This document shows positions 26,422 to 36,494 of a DNA stretch of 64,000 bases, piece by piece; the first letter of the stretch is position 1, and every line of letters begins with the position of its first letter. The stretch is from Desertifilum tharense IPPAS B-1220. Lineage in GTDB: Bacteria > Cyanobacteriota > Cyanobacteriia > Cyanobacteriales > Desertifilaceae. Both the position numbers and the translations under genes were made by a program. Where the stretch lies: NCBI RefSeq assembly GCF_001746915.1, contig NZ_MJGC01000016.1, forward strand, positions 1-64,000. Reading direction: 5' to 3'. The notes below the pieces were generated by a model. The model was given only the letters and a program-made list of their open reading frames with translations, was not told the DNA's origin and did not search any database.

Positions 26422-27081
26422 CTATAACGTACTGGTGAATAGTTGTGGGTAAGTCTTTTCGGGGGCGTCTGGTTTAGCAACAACTTCGACAACTTTATTG
26501 CGGGCCTGCGGTTCAAACAGGGCCTCAACGCAAACTTGAGCCACTTTGCGACGCGGAATGCTGCCATCAAACAGCGTATCCGCCGCCTGCATCACGACAG
26601 GAAAGGAATTATCCTCATTTTTGAGTCCTCCCGGACGGACGATAGTGTAAGTCAAACCGCTTTTTTGCAAATACTCCTCAGCTTGCTTTTTCCACACCAG
26701 GATTAACCAAAACAAGTTCAAAGGATGGAATAACCGCGAAACACATAAAGAAGACACAAAGACAAAATGCTCAATTCCGTTTGCCTTTGCTGCTTCAACC
26801 AGATTTTTTGTCCCCTCATAATCCACTTTAAACGGCCCAGTCGGATCTAGACCGGGGCTTGCCCCAGTTGCACATAAAAGTACCGTACTATCCCCTAAAG
26901 CGTTGCTGAGGCTTTCAGGTTTCAGGACATCCCCGGTCACAAGTTCGGCTTCAGCAGGTAAAATGGAACTCCCTTTTTCTAAATTGCGGACTAAAGCCCG
27001 AACGGGAATATTTCGCTTAACCAGTTCTTGGACAATGCGACGCCCAGTTTCTCCGGTTGCTCCTGCGACAAAGGCTTTCAT
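26422..27081 (-). CDS. NAD(P)-binding atypical SDR (NmrA/Ycf39-like)
   Basis: 219 residues. Dinucleotide-binding GATGETGRR at residues 7-15, RALVRN, an acidic GDVLKPESL, then LLCATGAS, HFVFVSSL and IVRPGG. This is the atypical SDR group (SDR_a5) common in plastids and cyanobacteria, lacking the standard YxxxK catalytic pair, so it may be a regulator or chaperone and not an oxidoreductase. First gene of a two-gene unit with the GH104 protein. Confidence 0.85.
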   Translation of the reverse strand: MKAFVAGATGETGRRIVQELVKRNIPVRALVRNLEKGSSILPAEAELVTGDVLKPESLSNALGDSTVLLCATGASPGLDPTGPFKVDYEGTKNLVEAAKANGIEHFVFVSSLCVSRLFHPLNLFWLILVWKKQAEEYLQKSGLTYTIVRPGGLKNEDNSFPVVMQAADTLFDGSIPRRKVAQVCVEALFEPQARNKVVEVVAKPDAPEKTYPQLFTSTL

Positions 27082-27455
27082 AATCGATGATTTTTATGGG
27101 TTTACATCCCTATTTTGGTTCAAATTGAACGCTTTCTGGGCGATTATCTGCGCTATTGTGGCATCTCTATCGTTAGACATATGGAACTGACCAGGATTGT
27201 GTTTAGTCTGAAAAAGAAATTATGGCGTTGATCGAAATCACCGCTTGGAGTCATTCATATCGATGATGATCTCCTGCTTCTAAAGTTATGCTGAACAACA
27301 GCATGATTTTCCCGTAGTTCCCCCACCGAGTCGCAACTTCTACCCCTCGATCTGAGTTTCAATTGTCAAAAGTTTAGGAGTTGCACTGCAAGCAACAAAG
27401 AATTTAGGGGAATCTTAAAGACAGGCACACAGCAAAGAACGCACCGAGCGAATGT
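27082..27455. other. 374-base spacer without recognised features
   Basis: Divergent promoters for the SDR and DUF1997 genes must lie here. I see only short weak hairpins (for example GTTGC/GCAAC near 27390) and no gene, repeat or known operator. Confidence 0.6.
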
Positions 27456-28118
27456 ATGCAGCTACCAAATCGCGAACATCAACTCTTTGAGTCTTCTGAG
27501 GTTATTTTGGGGGCAACCCCAACGTTTGCAGTTTACGAGGAGGTTAAGATTGAGGAACCCGCAACGGTTGAACCCACTCAGTTTTACACGCGCTATGAAG
27601 ATTTCATGGAGATGAATGCCAGCCCCGAACAGGTAGCGGCGTATTTAGATGTCCATGAGGAATGGTTTACCCGTTGCGCCCACCCGATGAAGGTGGAACC
27701 TTTGGGTAAAAATGGTTATGCGTTGGTCATTGGCAAGTTTGGCTCATTTGGCTATGAGGTTGAACCCAAGGTGGGTTTAGAACTCAAACCCCAGGATGAA
27801 GGCGTCTATCGGATTGAAACGCGCGAAATTCCTGACTATGTTGCCCCAGGGTATGAAGTTGATTTTAAGGCGGCGATGGAGTTATTAGAACTACCCGGTA
27901 CTGCCCAGGCGATGACGCGGGTGCAATGGCAGTTAGATTTAACGGTTTCTCTACGTTTTCCTAAGTTTATCCACGCGTTACCCCAGTCTTTAATTCAGAA
28001 AACAGGCGATCGCTTATTAGCACAAATTGTCCGTCAAGTGTCCCGCCGTTTAACTCATAAGGTCCAAACTGATTTTCACGCATCGCGGAATCTGGCGCTA
28101 CCCAAGATGAAGCGATAG
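27456..28118 (+). CDS. DUF1997 family protein
   Basis: 220 residues. The conserved body includes ASPEQVAAYLDVHEEWFTRC, PMKVEPLGKNGYALVIGKFGSFGYEVEPKVGLEL and a C-terminal amphipathic helix with RQVSRRLTHKVQTDFH. The DUF1997 family is found in cyanobacteria and chloroplasts; the fold looks like a START/SRPBCC lipid-binding domain, which suggests a membrane-associated role, but function is unknown. A rho-independent terminator follows. Confidence 0.85.
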   Translation: MQLPNREHQLFESSEVILGATPTFAVYEEVKIEEPATVEPTQFYTRYEDFMEMNASPEQVAAYLDVHEEWFTRCAHPMKVEPLGKNGYALVIGKFGSFGYEVEPKVGLELKPQDEGVYRIETREIPDYVAPGYEVDFKAAMELLELPGTAQAMTRVQWQLDLTVSLRFPKFIHALPQSLIQKTGDRLLAQIVRQVSRRLTHKVQTDFHASRNLALPKMKR

Positions 28119-28141
28119 GCGAAGGATGAATAACCGATGAG

Positions 28142-28177
28142 GAGAGGCAACTTTTGAGTCGCCTCTCCTTTTTTAAG
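28142..28177 (+). terminator. Terminator after the DUF1997 gene
   Basis: GGAGAGGC and GCCTCTCC form an 8-bp stem, followed by TTTTTT. The convergent synthetase gene ends directly to the right. Confidence 0.85.
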
Positions 28178-28179
28178 GG

Positions 28180-30948
28180 TTACTCAAGCGGGTAAACCGC
28201 TTCTACAATATCCATTTGACGTTTGAGTTTAAATCCCAATTTTTCGCAAATGCGCTGCATCGGGCGGTTATCGGAGAGAATTTCGGCGGTAATTTGTTCG
28301 AGATTTTCATCTTTGCCCACTTGTAGCAAGCGACGCAGCAATTCTGTACCGATGCCTTTACCTTGGGCGCGATCGCTAATTAGCATCCCAAATTCGGCCT
28401 CGTTGGTTCCGTGCAATTTACTCAGGCGACTCACCCCTAAAATTTCATGTTCGCCAGTTTCTGGGTTTTCGCAGTCGGCGACAAGGGCCATTTCGCGATC
28501 GTAATCGATAAAGCAAATGCGCGTCAGGCGATCGTGGGCAACGCGGGTTTGCAATTTAATCATGTGGAAGTAACGTAAATAGACGCTTTCTTCCGAGAGG
28601 GTTTGGTGAAATTTCACCATCAGCGGTTCGTCTTCTGGGCGAATGGGGCGAATAGTGACGGTTGTTCCATCTTTGGCAATCCACGGCGAGACATACTGGG
28701 TAGGATAGGGACGAATGGCTAAACGCGGGATCTGATTTAACTCAGCTTCGGGATCGTGCAAGACAATGCGAGCATCTAGGGCAATAATTCGCTCGGAAGA
28801 CACCAAAAGTGGGTTAATATCAATTTCCTTAATCCAAGGTTGTTCTACCACTAACTGGCTAAAGCGTACCAGCAATTGCTCTAGGGCGGCTAAATCCACA
28901 GGCTGGCGTCCGCGCACGCCTTTGAGGGCTGTATAGATGCGGGTTTGTTCCATCATCCGCCGCGCCAAGGTGGTATTGAGAGGCGGTAAAGCCAGGGCGC
29001 GATCCTGAAAGACTTCAACCAGTTGCCCGCCCGTACCAAATAGCAACACGGGCCCAAACTGACTATCGAGGCTGCTTCCCAGGATAATTTCGTATCCTTC
29101 CAGATGCATCATCGGTTGAACGGTGACGCCGAGGAAATGCTGAGAACCAACCTTTTCACCAACAGATTCTTCAATGGCATGATAGGCGCGTTTGACGGTT
29201 TCGGCGTCTTTGAGGAGTAAGCGAACGCCGCCGACATCCGTTTTGTGGGTAATGGTTTCGGAATGGAGTTTGAGAACGACGGGATAGCCAATTTGTTGAG
29301 CAATTTCAGCCGCTTCTTCGGCGCTGGTGGCAATTTGGGTGGTGACGGTGGGGATACCGTAGGCGGCGAGGAGTTGTTTAGATTCCAGTTCGGTTAAGAG
29401 CGATCGCCTGCTATTCCGCACAGCCTGTAAAATCCGATCGGCACTGTCTCGATCTGGACAATGGGAATTGAGATCGCGACAATGAACATCGGGAAGCACT
29501 GGCGTTTCATAAATTCCCCGCAAATTATAGCTATAGCGCCACATCAGGTTAAAAACGCGGGCCGCTGTATCGGGATAGGGGAAGGTAAAGATACTGGCTT
29601 GGTTCAAAATTTCTTCGCCCGCCGCCACATTTGCGCCCCCCATCCAGCTTGCCAAAATCGGCTTATCGGAAATCTCGCTTTCTTGCAGGGTTTTGACCAC
29701 CTGTTCGGCTGTTTGCGTCGGGTCGGACATCGATTGCGGGGTTAAAATTACCAAAATACCGTCGCTGCTGGGGTCTTTCGCCGCAATTTCTAAGGATTTG
29801 GCATAGCGTTCCGGTTCGGCATCGCCCAAAATATCAATCGGGTTCGCGTGGCTCCAATGTTTCGGTAAAATCGGATCGAGCGCGGCGACGGTTGCGGGTT
29901 CGAGGGGAGCTAGTTCGCCCTGCCCGGAGATTAAGGCATCTGTGGCTAAAACGCCGGGGCCGCCTGCATTAGTTAGAATCGTTAACCGCCGACCTTTGGG
30001 CCGAGGTTGTTTGGCTAAAACTTCCGCCATATTAAATAAGTCATCGATCGTATTGACGCGCAACACGCCACAGCGTCGGAAAGCGGCATCGAGGACTTCA
30101 TCGCTACCCGTCAGCGATCCCGTGTGGGAAGCGGCGGCTTGGGCTGCTGCTGCCGTTCGCCCTACTTTAATCGCAATAATCGGTTTGGTGAGGGCGACTT
30201 CCCGCGCGGCTGAAAGGAAGGAACGGGCATCGCCAATCGATTCCATGTACATGACGATGCTTTGCGTGTGGGGATCGTCGCCCAGGTAGTAGATTAAATC
30301 GCCCCAGCCGACATCCACCATCGAACCGACGGAGACAAAGGCGCTAAAGCCCACATTTTCCCGGAAACTCCAGTCTAAAACGGCCGTACACAAGGCCCCG
30401 CTTTGGCTAATAAAGCCGACATTACCCGGACGGGCAATCGTGGGGGCAAAGGTGGCATTTAAGCCAGAGAGAGGATTCATGACGCCGAGGCAGTTGGGAC
30501 CGACGATTCGCATTTTGCCGCGACGCGCCTGTTCGAGGATTTGCCGTTCGAGTTCGACGCCCGGTTGACCGATTTCTTTGAATCCGGCGGAGATGATGAC
30601 GGCCCCTTTGACTCCCACATCGGCACACTCGCGAATTAAGCCGGGAACGGTGGGAGCGGGCGTTACAATAATGGCGAGATCGACGGGTTCGGGAATTTCT
30701 GCGATCGCCGCATACGCTTTAATGCCCAAAACATTGCGGCGCTTGGGGTTAACGGGGTAAACCGTGCCTCCAAATGGACTGCTAATCAGATTCCACAGTA
30801 ACGTGCGTCCAACGCTGCCCGGTTTTTCAGTCGCCCCAACAATCGCAACGCTTTTGGGTGCAAAAATGGCATCCAAGGGCTGATGTTGGTAACGTAAAAC
30901 ATCATGGGCGGGGTCTGGAATGCGCTGGCTTGTAGATAATTGCATCAA
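28180..30948 (-). CDS. NDP-forming acyl-CoA synthetase fused to a GNAT acetyltransferase
   Basis: 922 residues. Order of parts: CoA-binding domain ([20 protein letters not shown], about 30-50), succinyl-CoA ligase-like domains with [13 protein letters not shown] and [13 protein letters not shown], an ATP-grasp domain (about 500-735; [32 protein letters not shown]) and a C-terminal GNAT domain (about 765-922; [27 protein letters not shown]). This is the architecture of the lysine acetyltransferase Pat/PatZ. In PatZ the phosphohistidine of the synthetase part is lost; here the SHTGS histidine is present, so ADP-forming acetyl-CoA synthesis or acetate production may still be possible. Divergent from adhE, which fits acetyl-CoA and acetate handling in the dark. 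Confidence 0.88.
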   Translation of the reverse strand: MMQLSTSQRIPDPAHDVLRYQHQPLDAIFAPKSVAIVGATEKPGSVGRTLLWNLISSPFGGTVYPVNPKRRNVLGIKAYAAIAEIPEPVDLAIIVTPAPTVPGLIRECADVGVKGAVIISAGFKEIGQPGVELERQILEQARRGKMRIVGPNCLGVMNPLSGLNATFAPTIARPGNVGFISQSGALCTAVLDWSFRENVGFSAFVSVGSMVDVGWGDLIYYLGDDPHTQSIVMYMESIGDARSFLSAAREVALTKPIIAIKVGRTAAAAQAAASHTGSLTGSDEVLDAAFRRCGVLRVNTIDDLFNMAEVLAKQPRPKGRRLTILTNAGGPGVLATDALISGQGELAPLEPATVAALDPILPKHWSHANPIDILGDAEPERYAKSLEIAAKDPSSDGILVILTPQSMSDPTQTAEQVVKTLQESEISDKPILASWMGGANVAAGEEILNQASIFTFPYPDTAARVFNLMWRYSYNLRGIYETPVLPDVHCRDLNSHCPDRDSADRILQAVRNSRRSLLTELESKQLLAAYGIPTVTTQIATSAEEAAEIAQQIGYPVVLKLHSETITHKTDVGGVRLLLKDAETVKRAYHAIEESVGEKVGSQHFLGVTVQPMMHLEGYEIILGSSLDSQFGPVLLFGTGGQLVEVFQDRALALPPLNTTLARRMMEQTRIYTALKGVRGRQPVDLAALEQLLVRFSQLVVEQPWIKEIDINPLLVSSERIIALDARIVLHDPEAELNQIPRLAIRPYPTQYVSPWIAKDGTTVTIRPIRPEDEPLMVKFHQTLSEESVYLRYFHMIKLQTRVAHDRLTRICFIDYDREMALVADCENPETGEHEILGVSRLSKLHGTNEAEFGMLISDRAQGKGIGTELLRRLLQVGKDENLEQITAEILSDNRPMQRICEKLGFKLKRQMDIVEAVYPLE

Positions 30949-31447
30949 CCACTCCTTTGAGGTTCGATTCGCTCTCGCGGTTCCGGAATCGCGCGCTCGT
31001 TTTCAACGAGTCAGCAATTGTAGGAAATTTATATTAAGAATTCCGGACAATTGTTTAAACAAAAAATTAAGGTTTCGCCAAATTCCGAAAAAACTGGTTA
31101 AGTATTTATCAAGCGTTTCTATCCCTTCTCGATTCTAAGCGTGGATGAGGGCGATTCCGCTAAGATCGGATCGCTTTCTAGTTTTTCGGAATCTCCCGCT
31201 CATTCTAACCAAGCTTTCTCGCTCTATTCTGAATTTATTCAAAAACTTTATTAACAAATGACCCCAGAACTATAAATCGCGCTACTGTAAAACTATAGGA
31301 GTTATACAAAGTTTAACAACACAAAGATTGTCTAACTCCGAAGCCTCAGCGTTAACCCTAAAGAACCTCGGAATTTCCCACAACAAGCTGAGTTAAGGCG
31401 GCGGGGTCAAAGTTTGTGAATGGAACTAGCGATACACCGAGAAAATC
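30949..31447. promoter_or_regulatory. Divergent regulatory spacer of the synthetase-GNAT and adhE genes
   Basis: About 500 bases, AT-rich in the middle, with no gene. It contains the perfect 12-bp palindrome TTGTTTAAACAA (31051-31062) and TTAACAA half-sites near 31250 and 31312. Redox regulators such as Rex bind TTGTG/TTGTTAA-type inverted repeats, so this is a candidate operator, not an identified one. Confidence 0.35.
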
Positions 31448-34135
31448 ATGAAAGTCACTAATATCGAAGAACTCGAAGCCTTAGTCAAACAAGTCAAAGC
31501 AGCTCAAGCCCAGTACGCGACCTTCTCTCAAGAACAAGTTGATACGATCTTCAAAAAAGCAGCGCTAGCCGCGAATGCAGCCCGCATTCCCTTAGCCAAA
31601 ATGGCCGTCAATGAAACGGGAATGGGCATTATTGAAGATAAGGTGATCAAGAACCATTTCGCTTCAGAATATATCTACAACAAATACAAGCACGAAAAGA
31701 CTTGTGGCGTTGTTGAAAACGATCCCACCTTTGGTTATCAAAAAATTGCTGAACCCGTCGGAATTCTCGCCGGGATTGTCCCAACGACCAACCCGACCTC
31801 AACCGCCATCTTCAAGGCCCTACTCGCCCTCAAAACGCGGAACGGGATTATCTTTTCCCCTCACCCGCGTGCCAAAAACTGTACAAGAGAGGCTGCCAAA
31901 ATTGTCCTAGATGCGGCGGTCGAAGCTGGCGCGCCCGCACAGATTATCGGTTGGATTGACGAACCCACCGTGCCGCTATCGCAAGCCTTGATGCAGCACC
32001 CCGATATTAAACTGATTCTGGCCACAGGCGGCCCTGGAATGGTGAAAGCGGCCTATTCTTCGGGGCACCCCTCATTAGGCGTCGGCGCAGGCAACACTCC
32101 CGCCGTCATCGATGAAACCGCCAAGATTAAAATGGCGGTTAGCTCTATCATCCTCAGTAAAACCTTCGATAACGGGATGATTTGCGCCTCAGAACAATCG
32201 GTTATCGTCGTTGATGCTGTTTACGAACAAGTTAGGCAAGAGTTCCAAGAACGCGGCGCTTACTTCCTCACCCCGGAAGAAACCGAACGCATGGGCAAAT
32301 CCATCATCGTTGATGGGCGGTTAAATGCTGGAATTGTCGGTCAATCGATTGAATCGTTAGCCAAACTCGCAGACCTTCAGGTTCCCGAACAAACCAAACT
32401 GCTAATTGGCGAAGTGGCGGAAATTGGTACAAACGAACCCTTCTCCTTTGAAAAACTCTCGCCCATTCTGGCAATGTATCGGGCGAAAAACTTTACCGAA
32501 GCCGTCGAAAAGGCCGAACAACTGGTTCTGTTTGGCGGACACGGCCATACCTCCGTGCTGTATACCGACCCGGCAAACCACGCCCATATCAAGTATTTTG
32601 AAAGCAAGCTGGAAACCTCGCGGGTTCTAATTAACACGCCTTCTTCCCAAGGTGCCATTGGTGACTTGTATAACTTCCGCCTCGACCCCTCTTTGACCTT
32701 GGGTTGCGGCAGTTGGGGCGATAACTCCGTGAGTGTTAACGTCGGCCCGCAACACCTGCTGAACCTCAAAACCGTAACGGAACGGCGAGAAAATATGCTG
32801 TGGTTCCGCGTTCCGCCCAAGATTTACTTCAAGTCGGGTTCTTTACCTGTAGCTTTACGGGAACTGGCGGGCAAACAACGCGCTGTCATTATTACAGACA
32901 AACCCCTCTTTGACCTAGGGGTAGCCGATAAGGTCACGCAGGTTTTAGACGAAATTGGCGTTAAGCATCAAGTCTTCTACGATGTTGAACCCGACCCCTC
33001 TTTAACCACCGTCAACAAAGGTTTAGAAGTCGTCAATAGCTTTAAACCTGATGTGCTGATTGCCATTGGGGGCGGTTCGCCAATGGATGCGGCTAAAGTG
33101 ATTTGGCTGATGTACGAACATCCCGAAACTGAGTTTGAAGGCTTGGCGACGCGGTTTATGGATATCCGCAAGCGGGTGTATGAGTTACCGGCTTTGGGAA
33201 CGAAGGCGCTGATGGTGGCAGTTCCCACTACTTCGGGAACGGGTTCTGAGGTGACGCCCTTTGCAGTGGTTACTGATGACCGGACGGGGATTAAATACCC
33301 CTTAGCCGATTATGCGCTAACGCCGAATATGGCGATTGTAGACCCGGAACTGGTGATGAATATGCCGAAGCGTCTCACCGCCTATGGTGGCATTGACGCC
33401 CTCACCCACGCGCTAGAAGCGTATGTTTCGGTTTGCGCGACGGAGTTCACCAACGGCTTATCGTTAGAAGCAATTCGCCTGCTGTTTAAGTATCTCCCGG
33501 CGGCTTACCAGGAAGGGGCGAACAATCCCAAGGCGCGCGAAAAGGTTCACTATGCAGCAACCATTGCGGGGATGGCGTTCGCGAATGCCTTCTTAGGCGT
33601 TTGTCACTCTTTGGCGCATAAACTGGGTTCGACGTTCCATGTCCCCCACGGGTTAGCCAATGCGTTGATGATTTCTCACGTAATTCGCTACAACGCCACG
33701 GATATTCCCTTCAAGCAAGCCATTTTCCCGCAATATAAGTATCCAAATGCAAAATGGCGCTATGCCCAAATTGCCGATTACTTAAAGTTGGGTGGGGATA
33801 CGGATGAGGAGAAGGTGGAAAAACTGGTTGAGGCGATTGAAAATCTCAAGCAGGCCATTGAACTCCCTCTGACGATTAAGGAGACGCTATCTGAGGATGA
33901 CCAACGCTTCTATGAAGGGGTGGAAGCAATGGCAGAACAGGCATTTGACGACCAATGTACGGGTGCAAATCCTCGCTATCCTCTGATTCGCGATTTGAAG
34001 GAGTTATACATTCTTGCCTACCGGGGATGTCGCGTTGATTCGGCGAATTTCCACCCCGATGTGACTCAAGCAGAGTTACTCGAAGGGGAAGAAACTCCAG
34101 AACCCCCAGTTCTCGCTGGAAACTATAGCGGTTAG
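31448..34135 (+). CDS. adhE: Bifunctional acetaldehyde-CoA/alcohol dehydrogenase AdhE
   Basis: 895 residues, the normal length. The N-terminal half is a CoA-acylating aldehyde dehydrogenase with catalytic Cys in NGMICASEQSV (about 250) and the ATGGPGMVKAAYSSG nucleotide region; the C-terminal half is an iron-dependent alcohol dehydrogenase with IAIGGGSPMDAAKVIW, TTSGTGSEVTPFAVV and the metal-binding GVCHSLAHKLG and HGLANALMI. It reduces acetyl-CoA to ethanol with two NADH, the end of fermentation in the dark or without oxygen. It is single, with its own terminator, and divergent from a synthetase that may act on the same acetyl-CoA pool. Confidence 0.96.
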   Translation: MKVTNIEELEALVKQVKAAQAQYATFSQEQVDTIFKKAALAANAARIPLAKMAVNETGMGIIEDKVIKNHFASEYIYNKYKHEKTCGVVENDPTFGYQKIAEPVGILAGIVPTTNPTSTAIFKALLALKTRNGIIFSPHPRAKNCTREAAKIVLDAAVEAGAPAQIIGWIDEPTVPLSQALMQHPDIKLILATGGPGMVKAAYSSGHPSLGVGAGNTPAVIDETAKIKMAVSSIILSKTFDNGMICASEQSVIVVDAVYEQVRQEFQERGAYFLTPEETERMGKSIIVDGRLNAGIVGQSIESLAKLADLQVPEQTKLLIGEVAEIGTNEPFSFEKLSPILAMYRAKNFTEAVEKAEQLVLFGGHGHTSVLYTDPANHAHIKYFESKLETSRVLINTPSSQGAIGDLYNFRLDPSLTLGCGSWGDNSVSVNVGPQHLLNLKTVTERRENMLWFRVPPKIYFKSGSLPVALRELAGKQRAVIITDKPLFDLGVADKVTQVLDEIGVKHQVFYDVEPDPSLTTVNKGLEVVNSFKPDVLIAIGGGSPMDAAKVIWLMYEHPETEFEGLATRFMDIRKRVYELPALGTKALMVAVPTTSGTGSEVTPFAVVTDDRTGIKYPLADYALTPNMAIVDPELVMNMPKRLTAYGGIDALTHALEAYVSVCATEFTNGLSLEAIRLLFKYLPAAYQEGANNPKAREKVHYAATIAGMAFANAFLGVCHSLAHKLGSTFHVPHGLANALMISHVIRYNATDIPFKQAIFPQYKYPNAKWRYAQIADYLKLGGDTDEEKVEKLVEAIENLKQAIELPLTIKETLSEDDQRFYEGVEAMAEQAFDDQCTGANPRYPLIRDLKELYILAYRGCRVDSANFHPDVTQAELLEGEETPEPPVLAGNYSG

Positions 34136-34161
34136 TTGACCGATTTGAGTTGATTTTAGCG

Positions 34162-34196
34162 TTCAGCCTTGCTTGCGTAGAGTGAGGCTGAATTTT
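34162..34196 (+). terminator. Probable terminator of adhE
   Basis: TTCAGCCT (34162-34169) pairs with AGGCTGAA (34185-34192), followed by TTTT. Confidence 0.6.
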
Positions 34197-34254
34197 GATT
34201 GAGGAAGTGCGATCGCATCTTCTCATCAGTCTAGCCATTTAATACCTATACTAC

Positions 34255-34902
34255 TTATAGGAATAAACGATTCAACCAATTGGTAAATCTTACTGCAATC
34301 TCGATATCAGACCGCAAAGCTAGCCCTGTAATTGCTTTACCGAGTGGATAACCAGGTTCATCCTGCCAAGCAAGATAGGTATGAATAACCGATTTACTGT
34401 AGTGAGCTGCTTTGAAAGTAACAATATTCTTCCGTTGTGCTTCTTGAACGCATTCTTGTGCAAATTTGAAACATTCTGGTTCTGCAAGTTTTGCACAAAA
34501 GTCCTCTAGCATACCAGAATCTTGATTATTTGGCATTAGCCAAAAACCCAGCTTAGGTTTATCTTCAAGCCTTTCAACTACTGTTCCATCAATATCAGGA
34601 TTTGTAGGTAACACATAACTATGATTATTTCTAAGTTTATCTCTGATACTCTGCCACCTGAGTTGAAGAGAACTATCCGCATCTAGCATAACTCCTATAA
34701 CTTGAGGCGGGTTAGGACGTACAATAAGTGCATTAAGACGTTTCAATACATCATCGTCTGAACCACATTCATAGATTCCAAAAAGACCTTCAGTAACTTG
34801 ATTAGCCTTACATAAAGACATAACAACATGGCAATCATTAGTGCCTTCAACAAGTAATACTTTATCCGAATCTTGTTTACAAATATCCTTCTTACTACTC
34901 AT
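34255..34902 (-). CDS. DUF3226 TOPRIM-like protein, partner of an OLD-type ATPase
   Basis: 215 residues. The N-terminus has TOPRIM-like motifs: KVLLVEGTNDCHVV (Glu19) and VIGVMLDADSSLQLRW (Asp74 and Asp76, a DxD pair), expected to bind metal for nucleic-acid cleavage. The family is DUF3226. The start codon overlaps the end of the AAA ATPase gene by four bases (ATGA), a sign of one functional unit. In PARIS, an AAA_15 ATPase works with a DUF4435 TOPRIM effector; this pair has the same plan with a different effector family. Antiphage activity is inferred, not known. Confidence 0.75.
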   Translation of the reverse strand: MSSKKDICKQDSDKVLLVEGTNDCHVVMSLCKANQVTEGLFGIYECGSDDDVLKRLNALIVRPNPPQVIGVMLDADSSLQLRWQSIRDKLRNNHSYVLPTNPDIDGTVVERLEDKPKLGFWLMPNNQDSGMLEDFCAKLAEPECFKFAQECVQEAQRKNIVTFKAAHYSKSVIHTYLAWQDEPGYPLGKAITGLALRSDIEIAVRFTNWLNRLFL

Positions 34903-36026
34903 CGCACTTCCACATCCATATCAATAGCGTCAGTGAGTGTTTCAGAAGTATATTCGGTTGCTTTAATAGAATTGCCCTTGACATCCAGCCTAAAGAAAGC
35001 ACCTAGTTCAGGGTATTTATTCCAAGCTTTATCAAAGCCTTCTATACAATCGCGGCTATGAGTTGTTGCAAAAACTTGAACATTAAGCTTCTCTGATAAT
35101 TGAAAAACAATTTCCCAAACTAGAGGTTGAACGCTCCAGTGTAAGCCATTCTCAAATTCATCAATTAAGAGCAGACCATTTCTGGAGTTTACAAGAGCAA
35201 CAACGATATGAAACAAACGACTCATACCATCTCCCATACTTTTGAGAGGTAACGGCTCATCAATATCCTTGATTTTTACGAGAGGAATACGATTGTCTGG
35301 TTCGCGAGTCCGACTTCTACTAATGTCCTCTACAAAAGCTACTCCAGAAACTCTATTATCGATTAAGCGCAGAGCAGAGATAACTTCTGATTCTAAATCG
35401 GTCAAGCTTGTTAAATCCCAAAGAGCAGCTAATTTACGATCAGATACATTTTCCGTCCGAACAAGTTGCCATATATACTTTAAATCTGGTTCCATGCGTT
35501 CATAAATTGTGTAACTTCGTCGGATATCTTTGATATTTTTATCCAGTCCAAAAAGTCGCCTGGTTCGTTTGCCTTCTTCTACTATCAGAAAAAACTCTAG
35601 ATTGGATAAATCATCATCAATTTCTGTTTCTGAAGTACGAATCTTTCTGAGTGTTCCTTCATTATCTTGTTTGTTTTGATAGGCAGCAACGCTAAGATGA
35701 ATATTGTTGCCAGATTCAATTTCTCCCAATACAATTCCATTTTCTTCTATGTTTGGTAACTTGCGACCAAAAAATAGATGTCGTATAGGATTCATAAAAA
35801 AACTTGGAGAATAGATTTGTCCACCTCTTAGCCAAGTTTCTTGGCGAGATTCTATAAGATCTAGCAGCACCTGATAAAAAGCATTACTAGCATAGATTGC
35901 TACTGCTTCAAGAAATGTACTTTTTCCAGAGTTATTTTTGCCAACAATTAGGTTGACGCGTCCTAATTTGCTAACTTCCAGATGTTGAAAGAGCCTAAAA
36001 TTCTGAATTTGAAAAGACTTTAGCAT
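34899..36026 (-). CDS. OLD-like AAA ATPase (AAA_15/AAA_21), sensor half of a two-gene module
   Basis: 375 residues. Starts with LKSFQIQNFRLFQHLEV, the entry strand of Rad50/OLD ATPases, then Walker A VGKNNSGKSTFLEA (28-41). Near the C-terminus are the ABC-like signature SMGDGMSRLFHIVVAL, Walker B LLLIDEFENGLH and the switch histidine FATTHSRDC. The insertion between Walker A and signature is about 230 residues. It belongs to the family that supplies the ATPase of PARIS, Gabija-like and retron-linked systems. First gene of the pair with DUF3226. AT-rich compared with neighbours (adhE, thrC) and almost free of HIP1, which suggests more recent arrival. Confidence 0.8.
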   Translation of the reverse strand: MLKSFQIQNFRLFQHLEVSKLGRVNLIVGKNNSGKSTFLEAVAIYASNAFYQVLLDLIESRQETWLRGGQIYSPSFFMNPIRHLFFGRKLPNIEENGIVLGEIESGNNIHLSVAAYQNKQDNEGTLRKIRTSETEIDDDLSNLEFFLIVEEGKRTRRLFGLDKNIKDIRRSYTIYERMEPDLKYIWQLVRTENVSDRKLAALWDLTSLTDLESEVISALRLIDNRVSGVAFVEDISRSRTREPDNRIPLVKIKDIDEPLPLKSMGDGMSRLFHIVVALVNSRNGLLLIDEFENGLHWSVQPLVWEIVFQLSEKLNVQVFATTHSRDCIEGFDKAWNKYPELGAFFRLDVKGNSIKATEYTSETLTDAIDMDVEVR

Positions 36027-36093
36027 ATCAACTTTCCTTTAATCCTTTGCATTCAGTTTACAAGATATAAGACTAGGAGAAGAAAGAGGGTTT

Positions 36094-36494
36094 TCATTTA
36101 TACGATAGCTTCAACTGTTCTCTCACCCTAGCGCGAAAGGTAAGCTCGGCTTCTACTTCATCCTGCTGCGCTTGTGCTAAAAATTGGTAGAGATCCGCTT
36201 TTTCTACCCAGGAGAAGGTGGGAGAGCGATCGCACTCAGCATAAAATTCTCCTTGAAGCTGGTAAATGCGCCATTCTCGCCCGTTGTAGCGCCAAAAATT
36301 AAACGGAGAGCAAATTCGTGGTCTTCTAAAGGCATTGTAATCTCTAGCGTGCCGCGATCGTAGGTGAGGCGAGCGGCGCGGGTTTGGGGAAGAGCATGGA
36401 GGATTTGCTGATAAGCTTGCCAGGTTAGACCGCGTAATGCAACCCGCTTTTCTCCGTGGAGGGTTCTTGCTTGAGGAAACCTCGTTTCAACCAT
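36094..36494 (-). pseudogene. Uma2 family pseudogene (internal deletion with frame change)
   Basis: The first part reads as a Uma2 N-terminus (GLTWQAYQQILHALPQTRAARLTYDRGTLEITMPLEDHEFA) for about 65 residues. It then jumps, in another frame, to the end of the family: FWRYNGREWRIYQLQGEFY, CDRSPTFSWVEKADLYQFL, ending RVREQLKLSYK at 36094. The central third, which carries the nuclease residues (AVEVV...YWIVD type), is missing. The join lies near 36300. Hence the 96-residue frame starting at 36494 is the front of a decayed gene. Confidence 0.8.

Noticed and set aside
32377..32820. 147-codon minus-strand frame in adhE
   Set aside because: Shadow of the AdhE coding frame; no start signal or family pattern.
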